From assembly GCA_030654695.1 (NCBI GenBank), contig JAURWY010000009.1, forward strand, positions 124,001 to 188,000: 64,000 bases of DNA, written 5' to 3'. The DNA comes from Polaromonas sp. (GTDB taxonomy: Bacteria; Pseudomonadota; Gammaproteobacteria; Burkholderiales; Burkholderiaceae_C). The notes beneath the pieces are model-generated. The model made no database searches. It was not told the DNA's origin and saw only the letters and a list, made by a program, of their open reading frames with translations. The translations under genes were made by a program, and so were the position numbers. This document shows positions 39,842 to 52,311 of the stretch, piece after piece; position 1 is the stretch's first letter, and each line of letters starts with the position of its first letter.

Positions 39842-42800
39842 TCAAACCAGTTGAGCGTGTAACTCTTGCAGCGACACCACACTCAGGTTGTCCATGTGCA
39901 CCATGCCTTGTACGGCAGCTTCTGCACCCGCGATGGTGGTGAAGGTCGTCACCCGAGCCAACAAGGCCGAGGTGCGAATCTGCCGCGAATCGGCAATCGC
40001 ATTGCGACGCTCTTCAACCGTGTTGATGACCAGCACAATCTCGTTGTTCTTGATCATGTCGACCACGTGCGGTCGGCCTTCGGTGACCTTGTTGACGACA
40101 CCGCAGAGAATACCGGCAGCGTTGATCGCCGCGGCTGTGCCTTTGGTGGCCACCAGGTCAAACTTCAGCGCGACCAATGCACGAGCGACTTCAACGGCGC
40201 GCAGCTTGTCGTTGTTCTTGACCGTCAGAAAGACGCGGCCAGAGGTCGGCAGCTTGGTGCCGGCACCAAGCTGCGACTTCACAAAAGCCTCGCCAAAGGT
40301 CTTGCCAACGCCCATGACTTCGCCCGTCGACTTCATCTCAGGGCCGAGAATGGTATCGACGCCTGGGAACTTGACGAACGGGAACACCGCTTCTTTCACG
40401 CTGAAGTAAGGCGGCGTGACTTCTACGGTGATGCCTTGAGAAGCCAGTGACTGACCAGCCATGCAGCGCGCTGCTACCTTGGCCAACTGGATGCCGGTGG
40501 CCTTGCTGACAAACGGTACGGTGCGGGAAGCGCGTGGATTGACCTCAAGCACGTAAATCACGTCCAGGCCGTCGATGTGCTGAATCGCAAATTGCACGTT
40601 CATCAAGCCAACCACCTTCAGCGCCTTCGCCATGGCGGCGGTCTGGCGCTTGATTTCGGTGACGGTGTCTGCGCTCAAGGAATACGGCGGCAACGAACAA
40701 GCCGAGTCGCCGCTGTGAACGCCGGCTTGCTCAATGTGTTCCATCACGCCGCCGATGAAGGTGGCGCCAACGGAGTCACGAATGCAATCGACGTCGCATT
40801 CAATCGCGTCGTTCAAGAAACGATCCAGCAACACCGGCGAGTCATGGCTGACCTTGACCGCTTCACGCATGTAGCGCTCGAGGTCACGCTGCTCGTGGAC
40901 GATTTCCATGGCACGGCCGCCCAGCACATAGCTGGGGCGAACCACCAGCGGGTAACCGAGGGCGGCGGCTTTTTCAAGCGCTTCGGGTTCGGTGCGGGCA
41001 GTGGCGTTTGGCGGCTGGCGCAGCTTGAGTTCATGCAGCAGCTTTTGAAAGCGCTCACGGTCTTCGGCCGCATCGATCATGTCAGGTGAGGTGCCGATGA
41101 TCGGCACGCCGTTGGCTTCGAGGTCGAGCGCCAGCTTCAAAGGCGTCTGACCACCGTACTGAACGATGACGCCAAACGGTTTTTCTTTGTCGACGATTTC
41201 AAGCACGTCTTCCAGCGTCAGAGGCTCAAAGTACAGCCGGTCAGAGGTGTCGTAGTCGGTTGAAACCGTCTCCGGATTGCAGTTGACCATGATGGTCTCG
41301 TAGCCGTCCTCGCGCATTGCCATCGCGGCGTGGACGCAGCAATAGTCAAACTCAATGCCTTGGCCAATGCGGTTCGGACCGCCGCCCAAGACCATGATCT
41401 TCTTTTTATCCGTCGGCGCGGCTTCGCACTCGCTGCTGGTGTTGAGCGGGTGTGCAGACTCGTAGGTCGAGTACAGGTAGGCGGTGTTGGTTTCGAACTC
41501 TGCCGCGCAGGTGTCGACGCGCTTGTAGACCGGGCGCACGCCCAGCGCAATCCGCTTCTCGCGAATGGCGGTGTCGGTGGTCTTGAGCTGCCTAGCCAAG
41601 CGGCGGTCGGAGAAGCCTTTTTGCTTCAGCGCGCGCAGCGTGTCAGCATCGATCTTGTCGAGCGTCGTGGTTTCCAGTTCAAGTTCGATCTTGACGATCT
41701 GCTCGATTTGCACCAAAAACCAGCGGTCGATCTTGGTCAGTGCGAAGACTTCTTCAACGCTCAGGCCCATGGCAAACGCATCGCCCACATACCAAATGCG
41801 GTCAGGGCCTGGCGCGCCGAGCTCTTTCTCGAGCACTTCGCGGTCTTGGGTTTTCTCGTTCATGCCGTCAACGCCGACTTCCAGCCCGCGCAAGGCTTTC
41901 TGAAACGATTCCTGGAAAGTCCGGCCCATGGCCATGACTTCGCCGACCGACTTCATCTGCGTCGTCAAACGTGAGTCAGCGGTGGGGAATTTCTCAAACG
42001 CAAAACGGGGGATCTTGGTCACCACGTAATCGATGCTCGGCTCGAAACTGGCCGGCGTCGCGCCGCCGGTGATGTCGTTGCGCAGCTCGTCCAGCGTATA
42101 ACCAATGGCCAGCTTGGCGGCCACTTTGGCAATCGGAAAGCCAGTCGCTTTAGACGCCAAAGCAGAAGAACGCGAAACGCGCGGATTCATCTCGATCACG
42201 ACCATGCGGCCGTCATCCGGATTGATCGAGAACTGCACGTTCGAGCCGCCCGTGTCGACGCCGATTTCGCGCAGCACAGCCAAAGAGGCGTTGCGCAAAA
42301 TTTGGTATTCCTTGTCGGACAAGGTCTGAGCTGGCGCGACGGTGATCGAGTCCCCGGTGTGCACGCCCATCGGGTCCAAGTTTTCAATCGAACAGACGAT
42401 GATGCAGTTGTCAGCTTTGTCGCGGACCACTTCCATCTCGTACTCTTTCCAACCCAGCAGCGACTCTTCAATCAAGAGCTCGTTGGTCGGTGAGGCTTCG
42501 AGTCCGCGCTTGCAGATTTCCTCGAACTCTTCCGGGTTGTAGGCAATTCCACCGCCGGTGCCGCCGAGCGTGAAGCTGGGGCGAATGACGGTGGGGAAAC
42601 CCAGCGTTTTTTGCACGGTCCAGGCTTCGTCCATGGTGTGCGCAATGCCGGAGCGGGCCGAGCCAAGACCGATCTTGGTCATCGCATCTTTGAACTTCAG
42701 CCGGTCTTCAGCTTTGTCGATCGCTTCAGGTGTGGCACCGATCAACTCGACGCTGTATTTTTCCAAGACGCCGTTGCGCCACAGATCGAGCGCGCAATTC

Positions 42801-43087
42801 AGCGCGGTCTGTCCGCCCATGGTCGGCAAGATCGCATCAGGCCGTTCTTTGGCGATGATTTTTTCAACCGTTTGCCAAGTGATCGGCTCGATGTAGGTGA
42901 CGTCGGCGGTGGCCGGGTCGGTCATGATCGTGGCCGGGTTGCTGTTGATCAAAATGACCTTGTAACCCTCTTCGCGCAGCGCCTTGCAGGCTTGCACGCC
43001 GGAGTAGTCGAACTCGCAAGCCTGACCGATGATGATGGGGCCGGCCCCGATGATAAGGACTGATTTGATGTCTGTGCGCTTTGGCAT
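39842..43087 (-). CDS. carB: Carbamoyl-phosphate synthase large subunit
   Basis: 1081 aa; [30 protein letters not shown]. Confidence 0.97.
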   Translation of the reverse strand: MPKRTDIKSVLIIGAGPIIIGQACEFDYSGVQACKALREEGYKVILINSNPATIMTDPATADVTYIEPITWQTVEKIIAKERPDAILPTMGGQTALNCALDLWRNGVLEKYSVELIGATPEAIDKAEDRLKFKDAMTKIGLGSARSGIAHTMDEAWTVQKTLGFPTVIRPSFTLGGTGGGIAYNPEEFEEICKRGLEASPTNELLIEESLLGWKEYEMEVVRDKADNCIIVCSIENLDPMGVHTGDSITVAPAQTLSDKEYQILRNASLAVLREIGVDTGGSNVQFSINPDDGRMVVIEMNPRVSRSSALASKATGFPIAKVAAKLAIGYTLDELRNDITGGATPASFEPSIDYVVTKIPRFAFEKFPTADSRLTTQMKSVGEVMAMGRTFQESFQKALRGLEVGVDGMNEKTQDREVLEKELGAPGPDRIWYVGDAFAMGLSVEEVFALTKIDRWFLVQIEQIVKIELELETTTLDKIDADTLRALKQKGFSDRRLARQLKTTDTAIREKRIALGVRPVYKRVDTCAAEFETNTAYLYSTYESAHPLNTSSECEAAPTDKKKIMVLGGGPNRIGQGIEFDYCCVHAAMAMREDGYETIMVNCNPETVSTDYDTSDRLYFEPLTLEDVLEIVDKEKPFGVIVQYGGQTPLKLALDLEANGVPIIGTSPDMIDAAEDRERFQKLLHELKLRQPPNATARTEPEALEKAAALGYPLVVRPSYVLGGRAMEIVHEQRDLERYMREAVKVSHDSPVLLDRFLNDAIECDVDCIRDSVGATFIGGVMEHIEQAGVHSGDSACSLPPYSLSADTVTEIKRQTAAMAKALKVVGLMNVQFAIQHIDGLDVIYVLEVNPRASRTVPFVSKATGIQLAKVAARCMAGQSLASQGITVEVTPPYFSVKEAVFPFVKFPGVDTILGPEMKSTGEVMGVGKTFGEAFVKSQLGAGTKLPTSGRVFLTVKNNDKLRAVEVARALVALKFDLVATKGTAAAINAAGILCGVVNKVTEGRPHVVDMIKNNEIVLVINTVEERRNAIADSRQIRTSALLARVTTFTTIAGAEAAVQGMVHMDNLSVVSLQELHAQLV

Positions 43088-44275
43088 TTATTGAACTCCG
43101 GCTGGCGCTTGTGGCCCAGCTTCCATCAACGCCGTGAAGCGGTCAAAAAGATAGGCAATGTCGTGGGGACCCGGCGATGCTTCGGGGTGACCCTGGAAGC
43201 AGAAAGCCGGCTTGTCGGTGCGGACCAAGCCCTGCACAGTGCCGTCAAACAGGCTGACGTGCGTGGCACGCAGATTGGCCGGCAACGATTTTTCATCTAC
43301 CGCAAAACCGTGGTTTTGGCTGGTGATGCTGACGCGGTTGGTGTCCAGTTCCTTGACCGGGTGGTTGGCACCGTGGTGGCCAAACTTCATCTTGAAGGTT
43401 TTGGCGCCACTGGCCAAGGCCATGATTTGATGGCCCAGGCAAATACCGAAGGTCGGAATACCGGTCTCGATCAACTCGCGGGCAGCCGCAATCGCGTAGT
43501 CGCAAGGCTGCGGATCGCCCGGGCCGTTGGCCAGGAAAATGCCATCCGGCTTCAGTTTCAGGACGTCAGCTGCCGAGGTTTGTGCTGGCACGACAGTGAT
43601 GCGTGCACCACGTTCAGCCAGCATGCGAAGAATGTTTTTCTTCACGCCAAAGTCAAGCGCCACCACATGAAACTTAGGCTGGATCTGCACGCCGTAGCCC
43701 GAACCGAGCTTCCACTCGGTTTCGATCCATGTGTAGGCTTGGGGGGCGGACACAACTTTGGCCAAGTCGAGGCCCGACATGTTAGGCGCGGCTTGCGCTG
43801 CCGCAACGGCCTTGGCAATCAGCGCAGGCGTGGCGGACTCGCCAGCGGCCAGCGCCATGATGCAACCGTTTTGCGCGCCTTTGGAGCGCAGGTGACGCGT
43901 CAGCTGGCGCGTGTCGATGTTGGCAATCGCCACCGTGCCTTGGCTGACAAGGTAGTCAGACAGCGTGGCGGTGTGGCGAAAGTTTGACGCGATCAGCGGC
44001 AGGTCTTTGATGATGAGTCCGGCAGCATGGACTTTATCGGCTTCAACGTCCTCAAGATTGACGCCGTAATTGCCAATGTGCGGATACGTGAGGGTCACGA
44101 TCTGCTGGCAATAGCTCGGGTCCGTGAGGATTTCCTGGTAGCCGGACATGGCGGTGTTGAACACCACCTCGCCGACGGTGGAGCCTGCGGCTCCAATGGA
44201 ATTGCCGATAAAGACTGTGCCGTCTGCGAGCGCCAAAATGGCGGAAGGGGTAGTTCCCTGTAGAGACAAAAGCAC
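43088..44275 (-). CDS. carA: Carbamoyl-phosphate synthase small subunit
   Basis: [35 protein letters not shown] start at 44275 preferred. Confidence 0.95.
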   Translation of the reverse strand: MLLSLQGTTPSAILALADGTVFIGNSIGAAGSTVGEVVFNTAMSGYQEILTDPSYCQQIVTLTYPHIGNYGVNLEDVEADKVHAAGLIIKDLPLIASNFRHTATLSDYLVSQGTVAIANIDTRQLTRHLRSKGAQNGCIMALAAGESATPALIAKAVAAAQAAPNMSGLDLAKVVSAPQAYTWIETEWKLGSGYGVQIQPKFHVVALDFGVKKNILRMLAERGARITVVPAQTSAADVLKLKPDGIFLANGPGDPQPCDYAIAAARELIETGIPTFGICLGHQIMALASGAKTFKMKFGHHGANHPVKELDTNRVSITSQNHGFAVDEKSLPANLRATHVSLFDGTVQGLVRTDKPAFCFQGHPEASPGPHDIAYLFDRFTALMEAGPQAPAGVQ

Positions 44276-44407
44276 TGGGTTCTCCGGGTGGTTACGGTTC
44301 GCCCAAGCGTGCGCAAAAAGGCCCCGGTAAGGACGCAAATTGACTGCTAAGTGAGGGTGTTGGCTTGACTCGGCGCTCGGGCAAAGCTGGGTTTAGAAAA
44401 GCTCCTG

Positions 44408-44436
44408 ATTATAGCCGAGCAAAACTCAATCGTCAG
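44408..44436 (-). promoter_or_regulatory. Candidate sigma70 promoter for carAB
   Basis: Minus strand CTGACG-17 nt-TATAAT, about 130 nt upstream of carA. Confidence 0.45.
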
Positions 44437-45201
44437 CTAGCGCAGTGCTGTTGTTGCACTCGCATACAGGCAGATCGCGGCGGCCGCACCCACATTCAGA
44501 GACTCTTCGCCGCCCGGCTGGGCAATCCGCACCGAGACTTGCGCCTGCGCCATCAGGGCGGGGCTCACGCCCTGACCTTCGTGGCCCATGACCCAGGCGC
44601 ACGGCGACGGCAAAACTTGCTCATGCAAATACGCGCCCTCGTGAGAACTCGTCACGACCAAAGGCACGCTCAAAGCGAGCAGTGCATCGGCTTCCAAGCC
44701 TTCAATCAGTTGCAGCCCAAAATGCGCGCCCATGCCAGCCCGCAGCACCTTGGGCGACCACAAGGCCGCCGTGCCCTTCAAGGCGACGACCTGCTTGAAG
44801 CCGAAGGCGGCGGCGCTGCGCAAGATCGAGCCCACATTGCCGGCGTCTTGCACGCGGTCCAGAATGACCGTTGAAACATCGGGTTGCAGCGGCGTTGCTG
44901 GAGGTAAAGCCATCACAAAACCCATGGGCGCAGGCGACTCCAAACCGCTGAACTCAGACCACAAGGCATCTGCAATCACAACTGTTTTACCGGCCGTCGC
45001 AGCCCACTCAGGCGGCGCCTTGGGCCAATAAGACTCCGAAAAAACAGCGATCTGCGGCGCCAGTCCGCGTGCCAGTGCGGCGCGGCACAAGTGGTCGCCT
45101 TCTAGCCAGACCAGACCTTCTTTGCGGTAAGCCGTGCTTTCATGAGCCAGCTTTTTCAGCGTCTTGATGAAAGGGTTGGCACGGGAGGCGATGTGCGTCA
45201 T
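44437..45201 (-). CDS. TrmH/SpoU-family RNA 2'-O-methyltransferase
   Basis: [50 protein letters not shown]. Confidence 0.92.
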   Translation of the reverse strand: MTHIASRANPFIKTLKKLAHESTAYRKEGLVWLEGDHLCRAALARGLAPQIAVFSESYWPKAPPEWAATAGKTVVIADALWSEFSGLESPAPMGFVMALPPATPLQPDVSTVILDRVQDAGNVGSILRSAAAFGFKQVVALKGTAALWSPKVLRAGMGAHFGLQLIEGLEADALLALSVPLVVTSSHEGAYLHEQVLPSPCAWVMGHEGQGVSPALMAQAQVSVRIAQPGGEESLNVGAAAAICLYASATTALR

Positions 45202-45815
45202 TTCAGCACCTCGGCCACTGGGCGAAAAGTTCGCCGGTGTTGCGGACACGCGCCATGCGCGCGCAGCGCCGCCAAATGCTCGGCCGTGCCGTAACCCTTG
45301 TGCGTGGCAAAACCATACTGCGGATACTCCAAATGAAACTCTTGGCACCAACGATCGCGCCAGACTTTGGCCAGAATAGAGGCCGCAGAAATGGCCGGCA
45401 CCAACGCATCGCCACCGACAATCGCTTCCGCCACGATGACCAGCGTCGGGATGCGGTTGCCGTCGACCAGCACTTTGGACGGCTTGAGCCGCAAGCCTTC
45501 GACCGCGCGCTTCATGGCCAGCATCGTTGCCTGCAAGATATTGATCTCGTCTATTTCCTCGACCGTTGCTTGCGCGATCGAAAAGCACAAGGCCTTGGCG
45601 CGGATTTCGTCATACAGCTTGTCGCGGCGCAGCGCTGTCAGCACTTTGGAATCGGCCAAGCCTTTGATCGGGTGCAGATCATCGAGGATCACGGCCGCTG
45701 CCACCACCGGGCCCATCAACGGGCCGCGTCCGGCCTCGTCTACCCCGGCCACCAAGCCAGGCGTGTCCCAGACGAAAGGCGCTTGCTCAGCCTTCAAGAA
45801 TTTTTTGGATCGCAT
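45198..45815 (-). CDS. rnhB: Ribonuclease HII
   Basis: [47 protein letters not shown]. Confidence 0.95.
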   Translation of the reverse strand: MRSKKFLKAEQAPFVWDTPGLVAGVDEAGRGPLMGPVVAAAVILDDLHPIKGLADSKVLTALRRDKLYDEIRAKALCFSIAQATVEEIDEINILQATMLAMKRAVEGLRLKPSKVLVDGNRIPTLVIVAEAIVGGDALVPAISAASILAKVWRDRWCQEFHLEYPQYGFATHKGYGTAEHLAALRAHGACPQHRRTFRPVAEVLK

Positions 45816-47001
45816 CGGTTGCCAACTGAGTTGTGTCGCGTTGCAGCTGCAGGTGCAAGGCGCTGAATTTATCTTGAACGTGGCGTATTTTCTCAGGCGC
45901 AGACACCGCTGCATCCAACCAGTCGATCACAGCCGCAGCCAGCGCAGGCGGCGAAGCTGCTTCTTGCAGCAACTCGGGCACAACGAACTCACCACACAAA
46001 ATGTTCGGCAGGCCCACCCAAGGCTGCAGCTGTTTGCGCCGCATGATTTGCCATGAAATCCAGTTCATGTTGTAGGCAATCACCATCGGGCGCTTGAACA
46101 AAGCGGCCTCCAGCGTGGCCGTGCCGCTGGCGATCAAGGTCACATCACAAGCGGCCAACACCGTGTGCGACTGGCCCACAACGATCTTCACCAGGTCCAG
46201 CACACCGGCAGCGGCTGCCGCGCGTTCGATGGCGGCCTTTAAAGCGGGAATGGCCGGCAGGACGAATTGCGTGCCGGGGCGGGCTTTGGCGATCAGGGCC
46301 ACCACCTTGAAAAAGCGGGCAGCCAAATACTGCACCTCTGATTGCCGGCTGCCTGGCAACACAGCGACCACAAGTTTGTCTGCCAACAAGCCCAACGCGG
46401 CGCGTGCAGCGGCTTGGTCTGGCTGCATCGGGATCACGTTGGCCAGCGGATGGCCAACATAAGTGGCGGCAATGCCATGCTGCGCCAGCAAGGCGGGCTC
46501 GAATGGAAAAATGCACAAGACATGGTCTACGCTGCGCCGGATTTTTTCAACCCGGTCAGCCCGCCACGCCCACACCGAGGGACTGACAAAGTGCACAGTT
46601 TTGATACCGGCCGCGCGCAAGGAAGCTTCTAAGTCCAGATTGAAGTCGGGTGCGTCAACACCGATGAACAGGTCTGGCCGACTGGCGAGCAGTTGAGTTT
46701 TGAGCTGTACGCGAATACCGACGATCTCGCGGTAATGCCGCAGCACCTCGACGTAGCCGCGCACCGCAAGCTTCTCGCTCGGCCAGTGCGCCTTGAAGCC
46801 ACGGGCCTGCATGTGTGGCCCGCCAATGCCTTCGGTTTGCACATCGGGCCAGCGCGCTTTGAAGCCGTCAAGCAACAAACCGGCGAGCAAGTCGCCTGAG
46901 GTTTCCCCGGCGACCATCGCCATGCGTGGTCCAAGCTTGACTGACGATGTGGGCAAGTCCCCGTGCGTCAGCCCGGCGGCTGAAGGCGGAGCGATAGACA
47001 T
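45787..47001 (-). CDS. lpxB: Lipid-A-disaccharide synthase
   Basis: [51 protein letters not shown]. Confidence 0.95.
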   Translation of the reverse strand: MSIAPPSAAGLTHGDLPTSSVKLGPRMAMVAGETSGDLLAGLLLDGFKARWPDVQTEGIGGPHMQARGFKAHWPSEKLAVRGYVEVLRHYREIVGIRVQLKTQLLASRPDLFIGVDAPDFNLDLEASLRAAGIKTVHFVSPSVWAWRADRVEKIRRSVDHVLCIFPFEPALLAQHGIAATYVGHPLANVIPMQPDQAAARAALGLLADKLVVAVLPGSRQSEVQYLAARFFKVVALIAKARPGTQFVLPAIPALKAAIERAAAAAGVLDLVKIVVGQSHTVLAACDVTLIASGTATLEAALFKRPMVIAYNMNWISWQIMRRKQLQPWVGLPNILCGEFVVPELLQEAASPPALAAAVIDWLDAAVSAPEKIRHVQDKFSALHLQLQRDTTQLATDAIQKILEG

Positions 47002-47008
47002 CCTAAAA

Positions 47009-47818
47009 CTAGCGGACGATGCCGCGTTGCGGCGAGGTCTCGGCCAAGAAGTCAGACATCATGGCGATATCGTCGACCGCTGTCGGATGACTCAAGGGCA
47101 GCTCGGCAATGCGGGCCTTGGCCTGCTCCAGCGTCAGGTCGTCGCGGTACAGCGCTCGCTGCATGGCCTTGACGGCGGCAACGCGTTCTGGCGAAAAACC
47201 ACGGCGACGCAAGCCCTCAAAATTCATCGAACGCGCAGCCGCTGGCTGACCCTGACACATCACGTACGGCGGCAAGTCAGCGAACAACAGCGAGCACATT
47301 GCCGTCATGCTGTGTGCGCCCAAACGAACAAACTGATGCACAACGGTGAAGCCACCCAAGATGACCCAGTCCCCAACATGCACATGGCCGGCCAGCTGCG
47401 AGTTGTTGGCAAAAATCGTGTGATTGCCGACCACGCAGTCATGCGCGAGATGCACGTAGGCCATGATCCAGTTGTCATTGCCAACGCTGGTCACACCGGT
47501 GTCGCCGGGCGAGCCAATATTGAGCGTGCAGAACTCTCGGATGGTGTTGCGGTCGCCGATGCGCAACTCGCAAGGCTCACCCGCGTACTTTTTGTCTTGC
47601 GGTATCGCGCCAATGGAGTTGAACTGAAATATCCGGTTGTCTTGGCCAATCGTGGTGTGGCCCTCGATCACGCAATGCGCGCCGACGGTCGTGCCGGCAC
47701 CGATCTTGACGTTCGGGCCGACCACGCTATAGGGCCCCACGCTGACAGAGCTGTCTAGCTGTGCGCGCGGGTCAATCAACGCAGTGGAATGGATACCGGT
47801 CACCACAGACTCCTCCAT
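47009..47818 (-). CDS. lpxA: UDP-N-acetylglucosamine acyltransferase
   Basis: Hexapeptide repeats; [32 protein letters not shown]; 1-nt overlap with fabZ stop. Confidence 0.95.
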   Translation of the reverse strand: MEESVVTGIHSTALIDPRAQLDSSVSVGPYSVVGPNVKIGAGTTVGAHCVIEGHTTIGQDNRIFQFNSIGAIPQDKKYAGEPCELRIGDRNTIREFCTLNIGSPGDTGVTSVGNDNWIMAYVHLAHDCVVGNHTIFANNSQLAGHVHVGDWVILGGFTVVHQFVRLGAHSMTAMCSLLFADLPPYVMCQGQPAAARSMNFEGLRRRGFSPERVAAVKAMQRALYRDDLTLEQAKARIAELPLSHPTAVDDIAMMSDFLAETSPQRGIVR

Positions 47819-48258
47819 CAGGGCAACGTGCGCATGGTGCACATTAACTCGGCTTCACAAGCAACCAAGTCATTCACCCGAGCCGTCGCCTTGAACTTGA
47901 AGATGCCAGACTTCATGCGGTCCAGCGAGACTTCCATGATGAGTTGGTCACCGGGTTCCACCGGCCGCTTGAAACGCGCGCCGTCAATGCCGGCAAAGTA
48001 ATACACCGTCTTGTCGTCAGGCGTAGTGCCCAGCGTGTCAAATGCCAGCAAGGCAGCAACTTGCGCCATGGCTTCAAGAATCAGCACGCCCGGCATGACC
48101 GGGTGGTGCGGAAAGTGACCGCCAAAAAACGGCTCGTTGATGGTCACGTTCTTCAGCGCCTTGATGCGCTTGCCTTTTTCAATTTCAAGGACACGGTCTA
48201 CCAACAAAAATGGGTAGCGGTGCGGCAGCTGCTTGAGAATTTGGTGAATGTCCATCAT
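47818..48258 (-). CDS. fabZ: 3-hydroxyacyl-ACP dehydratase
   Basis: [44 protein letters not shown]. Confidence 0.96.
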   Translation of the reverse strand: MMDIHQILKQLPHRYPFLLVDRVLEIEKGKRIKALKNVTINEPFFGGHFPHHPVMPGVLILEAMAQVAALLAFDTLGTTPDDKTVYYFAGIDGARFKRPVEPGDQLIMEVSLDRMKSGIFKFKATARVNDLVACEAELMCTMRTLP

Positions 48259-48302
48259 GATTTATCCGTTGGTTGAGTTCGAAGCAGTTCTGGGGCTGCT
48301 CT

Positions 48303-49361
48303 TCAATCTGTTTTTTTAAGTTGTTCAGCGATCTGTTTTTCGACCTGTTTCAAACGGTCGCGCAAGGTATGCAGATGCTTCAGCGTGACTGCATTTTTTT
48401 CCCACACCGCATTGTCGTCGATGGGAAAGAAGCCGGTGTAGTGGCCCGGCTTGAGGATCGAGCGCGTGACCACAGAAGACGCTGAGATATTCACATGGTC
48501 GGCCAAGCGCAAGTGGCCCAACACCACGGCCCCGCCGCCAATCGTGCAGTGCGCGCCAATCTGCGCGCTGCCAGCCACACCGACGCAGCCGGCCATCGCT
48601 GTGTGCGCCCCGACATGCACGTTGTGGCCGATCTGAATCAGATTGTCGAGCTTGACGCCGTCTTCAATCACTGTGTCGCCGAGTGCACCACGGTCGATGC
48701 AAGTGTTGGCACCAATCTCCACGTCGTTGCCGATGCGCACGGCACCTAATTGTTCGATTTTTTCCCAGCGGCCAGCGTTTGGCGCAAAGCCAAAACCATC
48801 CGAGCCGATGACAACGCCAGCATGCAAAATGCAGCGCTCGCCCAACTCGCAGCGCTCGCCGAGCGTGACCCGTGACGCTAAACGACTGTGCGCGCCAACT
48901 ACGGCATCGCGGCCAACCACGCAGTGCTCGCCGAGGCGTGCGCCGGCCCCAATCACCGCGCCAGCATCAATGCAAACAAAGGCAGCCACCGAGACGCCTT
49001 CGCCTAGGTGCGCGGAGGGGTCAATGACTGCGGAGGGATGGATGCGCGCTGCCTGTTGCGGTTCGTGGTGCCGCTTCCAGACCTGCGTTACGCGGGCGAA
49101 ATACCGATAAGGGTCCGCCACCACAATACAACCACCACGCGTTAAGGCCGCGTCTTTCATCGCTGGCGAAACGATCACGCATGCAGCGCTAGATGAGGCC
49201 AGTTTTTTCAGGTATTTCGGGTGGCTGAGAAAGGACAGATCGGCCCGCCCGGCGGACTCAATCGGCGCGAGCTTGTCGATCAGGGCGTCAGGGTCGGCGA
49301 AAAGTGTGGCCTCGAACTCATCCACCAAAGAGTCAAAGATGGCGCCCAAGCGCAAGGTCAC
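48303..49361 (-). CDS. lpxD: UDP-3-O-acylglucosamine N-acyltransferase
   Basis: Hexapeptide repeats; [45 protein letters not shown]. Confidence 0.95.
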   Translation of the reverse strand: MTLRLGAIFDSLVDEFEATLFADPDALIDKLAPIESAGRADLSFLSHPKYLKKLASSSAACVIVSPAMKDAALTRGGCIVVADPYRYFARVTQVWKRHHEPQQAARIHPSAVIDPSAHLGEGVSVAAFVCIDAGAVIGAGARLGEHCVVGRDAVVGAHSRLASRVTLGERCELGERCILHAGVVIGSDGFGFAPNAGRWEKIEQLGAVRIGNDVEIGANTCIDRGALGDTVIEDGVKLDNLIQIGHNVHVGAHTAMAGCVGVAGSAQIGAHCTIGGGAVVLGHLRLADHVNISASSVVTRSILKPGHYTGFFPIDDNAVWEKNAVTLKHLHTLRDRLKQVEKQIAEQLKKTD

Positions 49362-49382
49362 GCTGCGCCGTCCTGCCCGTGC

Positions 49383-49895
49383 TTATCGACCGTTGGCCGC
49401 ATTCAGCGACTTGATGACTTTGTCGGTGATGTCGTGCTTGGGGTTGACGTAGACGGCTTCTTGCACGATCAGGTCGTACTTTTCAGCCTCAGCCAAAGAC
49501 TTCACCACTCGGTTGGCGCGCTCAATCACCAATTGCAACTCTTCATTTTTGCGGTTGTTCAAGTCTTCCTGGAATTCACGCCGCTTGCGCTGGAACTCGC
49601 GGTCTTGGTCGACCAACTGGCGTTGACGGATGTTGCGCTGGCTCTCAGACAAGGTCGGCGCTTCACGCTCGAGCTTTTCAGACTGCGCTTTGATCTGTGC
49701 GCCGAACTCGGCGATTTCTTTTTCACGTTTGGTGAACTCTTGCTCCAGCTTGACTTGCGCGGCCTTGGCAGAGTTCGCTTCGCGGAAAATCCGGTCCAGA
49801 TTGACGATGCCCACCTTGAACTCTTGCGCGCTTGCTGCAGCAGCAGCCAAAGGCAAGAGGGCACACATAACGAGATGTCGTAGAGAGAGCTTCAT
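49383..49895 (-). CDS. skp: OmpH/Skp periplasmic chaperone
   Basis: Signal peptide, FKVGIVNLDRIFREANSAKAAQVKLEQEF, coiled coil; between bamA and lpxD. Confidence 0.9.
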   Translation of the reverse strand: MKLSLRHLVMCALLPLAAAAASAQEFKVGIVNLDRIFREANSAKAAQVKLEQEFTKREKEIAEFGAQIKAQSEKLEREAPTLSESQRNIRQRQLVDQDREFQRKRREFQEDLNNRKNEELQLVIERANRVVKSLAEAEKYDLIVQEAVYVNPKHDITDKVIKSLNAANGR

Positions 49896-52210
49896 TAGAA
49901 GGATGTACCAATTTGAAATTGAACGGCTTGTATTCTATCTTCTGCTTTTTTACGGATCGGGCGAGCAAAGCCCAGCCGCAAAGGACCAACCGGCGAAATC
50001 CAGCTGATACCCACACCCACAGAGGCTCTCATGTCTGCCAAACTGTAAGACTGTGATTCGCTGAAGACATTGCCAGCATCAACGAAAGCAAACATCCGCA
50101 GCGTTCTGTCATTGCCAGCCCCCGGAAACGGCGCAATGAGCTCACCATTCAAGGTGATTTTTTTGGCCCCACCGATGGCAATGTCTGTCACGCCGTCTGG
50201 TCCTTTTTCTTGAGGGCCTAAGGAGCCTGGCGAAAATCCGCGGACGGAGCCCAGTCCACCTGAGTAGAAATTCTTGAAAATCGGATAAGGTCCGCCACCC
50301 AAGCCCTTGCCCCAGCCCAGCTCACCATTCAGGCCGACTGTGAACTGCTTGTTCAGAGGGATGTACTGCTGAATCTGGTAAACAGTCCGCAGGTATTTCA
50401 TGTCTCCGGCAACACCCCAGTCCGCATTGAGACGCTGATACGTCCCGCTGTTGGGTACCAAAGCACTGTCACGCTTGTCCCGCGACCAACCCAGCGTCAA
50501 AGGCACCGAGGTGCTGTCGAAACCATAATCTGTGACCTGCCGTTGCCAAGACGAAGGCAATGCTGTCACGCCCGGCTCAATGGTCAGCGCCTCAACACCA
50601 ACCCCAAAGTAAACCTTGTCGGTTTCAGTGAAGGGAACCCCAAAGCGGACACTGGCGCCTTTCGTCAGCAGCGCGTAATCGCCACCTTGACCGGTGTAAG
50701 GACGGTTGGTTCGGCTGTAAATATCAAAGGCTCGAGAAACACCATCGGTTGTGAAATAGGGGTCGACCGTGCTGAGCACGATTTGACGGTTGTACTTGCT
50801 GGTGTTGATGTTGATGCCAACGTAATGACCCGTTCCAAAAAAGTTCTCTTGCTGGATACCGGCCATCAGCGACAACTTGTCGGCACTTGAAAAGCCCAGA
50901 CCGAGCGATAAATTACCCGTCGGTTTCTCAGTCACACTCATCACCAGATCCACCTGGTCCGGCGCATTTGCCACGTCTTGGGTATCAATCGCCACGTTGG
51001 TAAAGTAGCCAAGCCGGTCAACCCGGTCTCTTGACCGTTTGATGTTGTCGCCGTCATACCAAGAGGATTCAAACTGCCGGAACTCCCGGCGAATTACCTC
51101 GTCTCGGGTACGGTTGTTACCGACCAAGTTGATACGCCGCACATAAGCTCGCCGCGACGGATCAGCCCGGAGCACAAAACTCACCAAATTGGTCGACCGA
51201 TCAATCTGAGGCACCGCTTCAACGCGGGAAAATGCAAATCCAAAAGTGCCGAAGTATTCATTGAAGGCCTTGGTGGTTTCAGCCACATGATCGGCGTTGT
51301 AAGAGGCGCCAGGCTTGATGGTCACGAGGGATTTGAACTCCTCTTCGTGGCCGAGGTAATTGCCTTCAAGACGCACGCTAGAGACAACGAAACGTTGGCC
51401 TTCTGTGATGTTCAGTGTGACAGTGATTTCCTGCTTGTCCGGTGAAATCGCCACTTGAGTCGAGTCAACACGAAAGTCAAGGTAGCCGCGCGTCAGGTAG
51501 TAAGAGCGCAAGGTCTCGATATCGGCATTCAATTTGACGCGCGAATAGCGGTCGGACTTGGTGTACCAACTGAGCCAGCCACCCGTGTCGAGGTCAAACA
51601 ACTTGCGCAACGTGGATTCACTGAAATCTTTGGTGCCGACCAAACGGATATCCTTGATCTTGGCTATCTCACCCTCGGTGATGCTGAACGTCAGGTTGAC
51701 GCGGTTGCGCTCAATTGGTGTGATGGTGGTGATCACCTGGACGGCATACAAGCTGCGATTGACATACTGTCGCTTGAGCTCCTGCTCGGCCTTGTCTGCC
51801 AGCGCTTTGTCAAAAGGTTGGCCGTCGTACAGGCCGGCATCACGCAAGGCCTTTTTCAAAATATCTTTGTCAAATTCCTTGCTGCCGACAAATTCCACAC
51901 CGGCGACGGTGGGACGTTCTTCAACGATCACCACCAACACGTCACCCGTCACTTCCAAGCGCACATCTTTGAAGAGACCCAAAGCGAACAGCGATCGAAT
52001 CGCGGCAGAGCCCTTGTCGTCGTTGTAAATTTCACCCACGCGCAAAGGAATGGAAGCAAAAATAGTTCCCGGCTCGACCCGCTGTAGACCTTCAACGCGA
52101 ATATCTCGCACCGTGAATGGGTCAACAGCCCAAGCCAAGTTGGCCGTCAGCATGCTTGCGGCCAAGACCGACAGCGCTCGGAATTTAAATCGATGGAGAT
52201 GGTGTTGCAT
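49895..52210 (-). CDS. bamA: Outer membrane protein assembly factor BamA
   Basis: 771 aa; POTRA repeats (FTVRDIRVEGLQRVEPGTIFASIPLRVGE), C-terminal barrel ending QFQIGTSF. Confidence 0.96.
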   Translation of the reverse strand: MQHHLHRFKFRALSVLAASMLTANLAWAVDPFTVRDIRVEGLQRVEPGTIFASIPLRVGEIYNDDKGSAAIRSLFALGLFKDVRLEVTGDVLVVIVEERPTVAGVEFVGSKEFDKDILKKALRDAGLYDGQPFDKALADKAEQELKRQYVNRSLYAVQVITTITPIERNRVNLTFSITEGEIAKIKDIRLVGTKDFSESTLRKLFDLDTGGWLSWYTKSDRYSRVKLNADIETLRSYYLTRGYLDFRVDSTQVAISPDKQEITVTLNITEGQRFVVSSVRLEGNYLGHEEEFKSLVTIKPGASYNADHVAETTKAFNEYFGTFGFAFSRVEAVPQIDRSTNLVSFVLRADPSRRAYVRRINLVGNNRTRDEVIRREFRQFESSWYDGDNIKRSRDRVDRLGYFTNVAIDTQDVANAPDQVDLVMSVTEKPTGNLSLGLGFSSADKLSLMAGIQQENFFGTGHYVGININTSKYNRQIVLSTVDPYFTTDGVSRAFDIYSRTNRPYTGQGGDYALLTKGASVRFGVPFTETDKVYFGVGVEALTIEPGVTALPSSWQRQVTDYGFDSTSVPLTLGWSRDKRDSALVPNSGTYQRLNADWGVAGDMKYLRTVYQIQQYIPLNKQFTVGLNGELGWGKGLGGGPYPIFKNFYSGGLGSVRGFSPGSLGPQEKGPDGVTDIAIGGAKKITLNGELIAPFPGAGNDRTLRMFAFVDAGNVFSESQSYSLADMRASVGVGISWISPVGPLRLGFARPIRKKAEDRIQAVQFQIGTSF

Positions 52211-52311
52211 GAGTTTCTTGAGTGAGAGCAGCTTTCAGCCAGGCGGCTGGAAGTGAAAATCGGTAGTGACTGAAATGTCCAATAAATGAAACCAGATACA
52301 CGCCGGGAAGC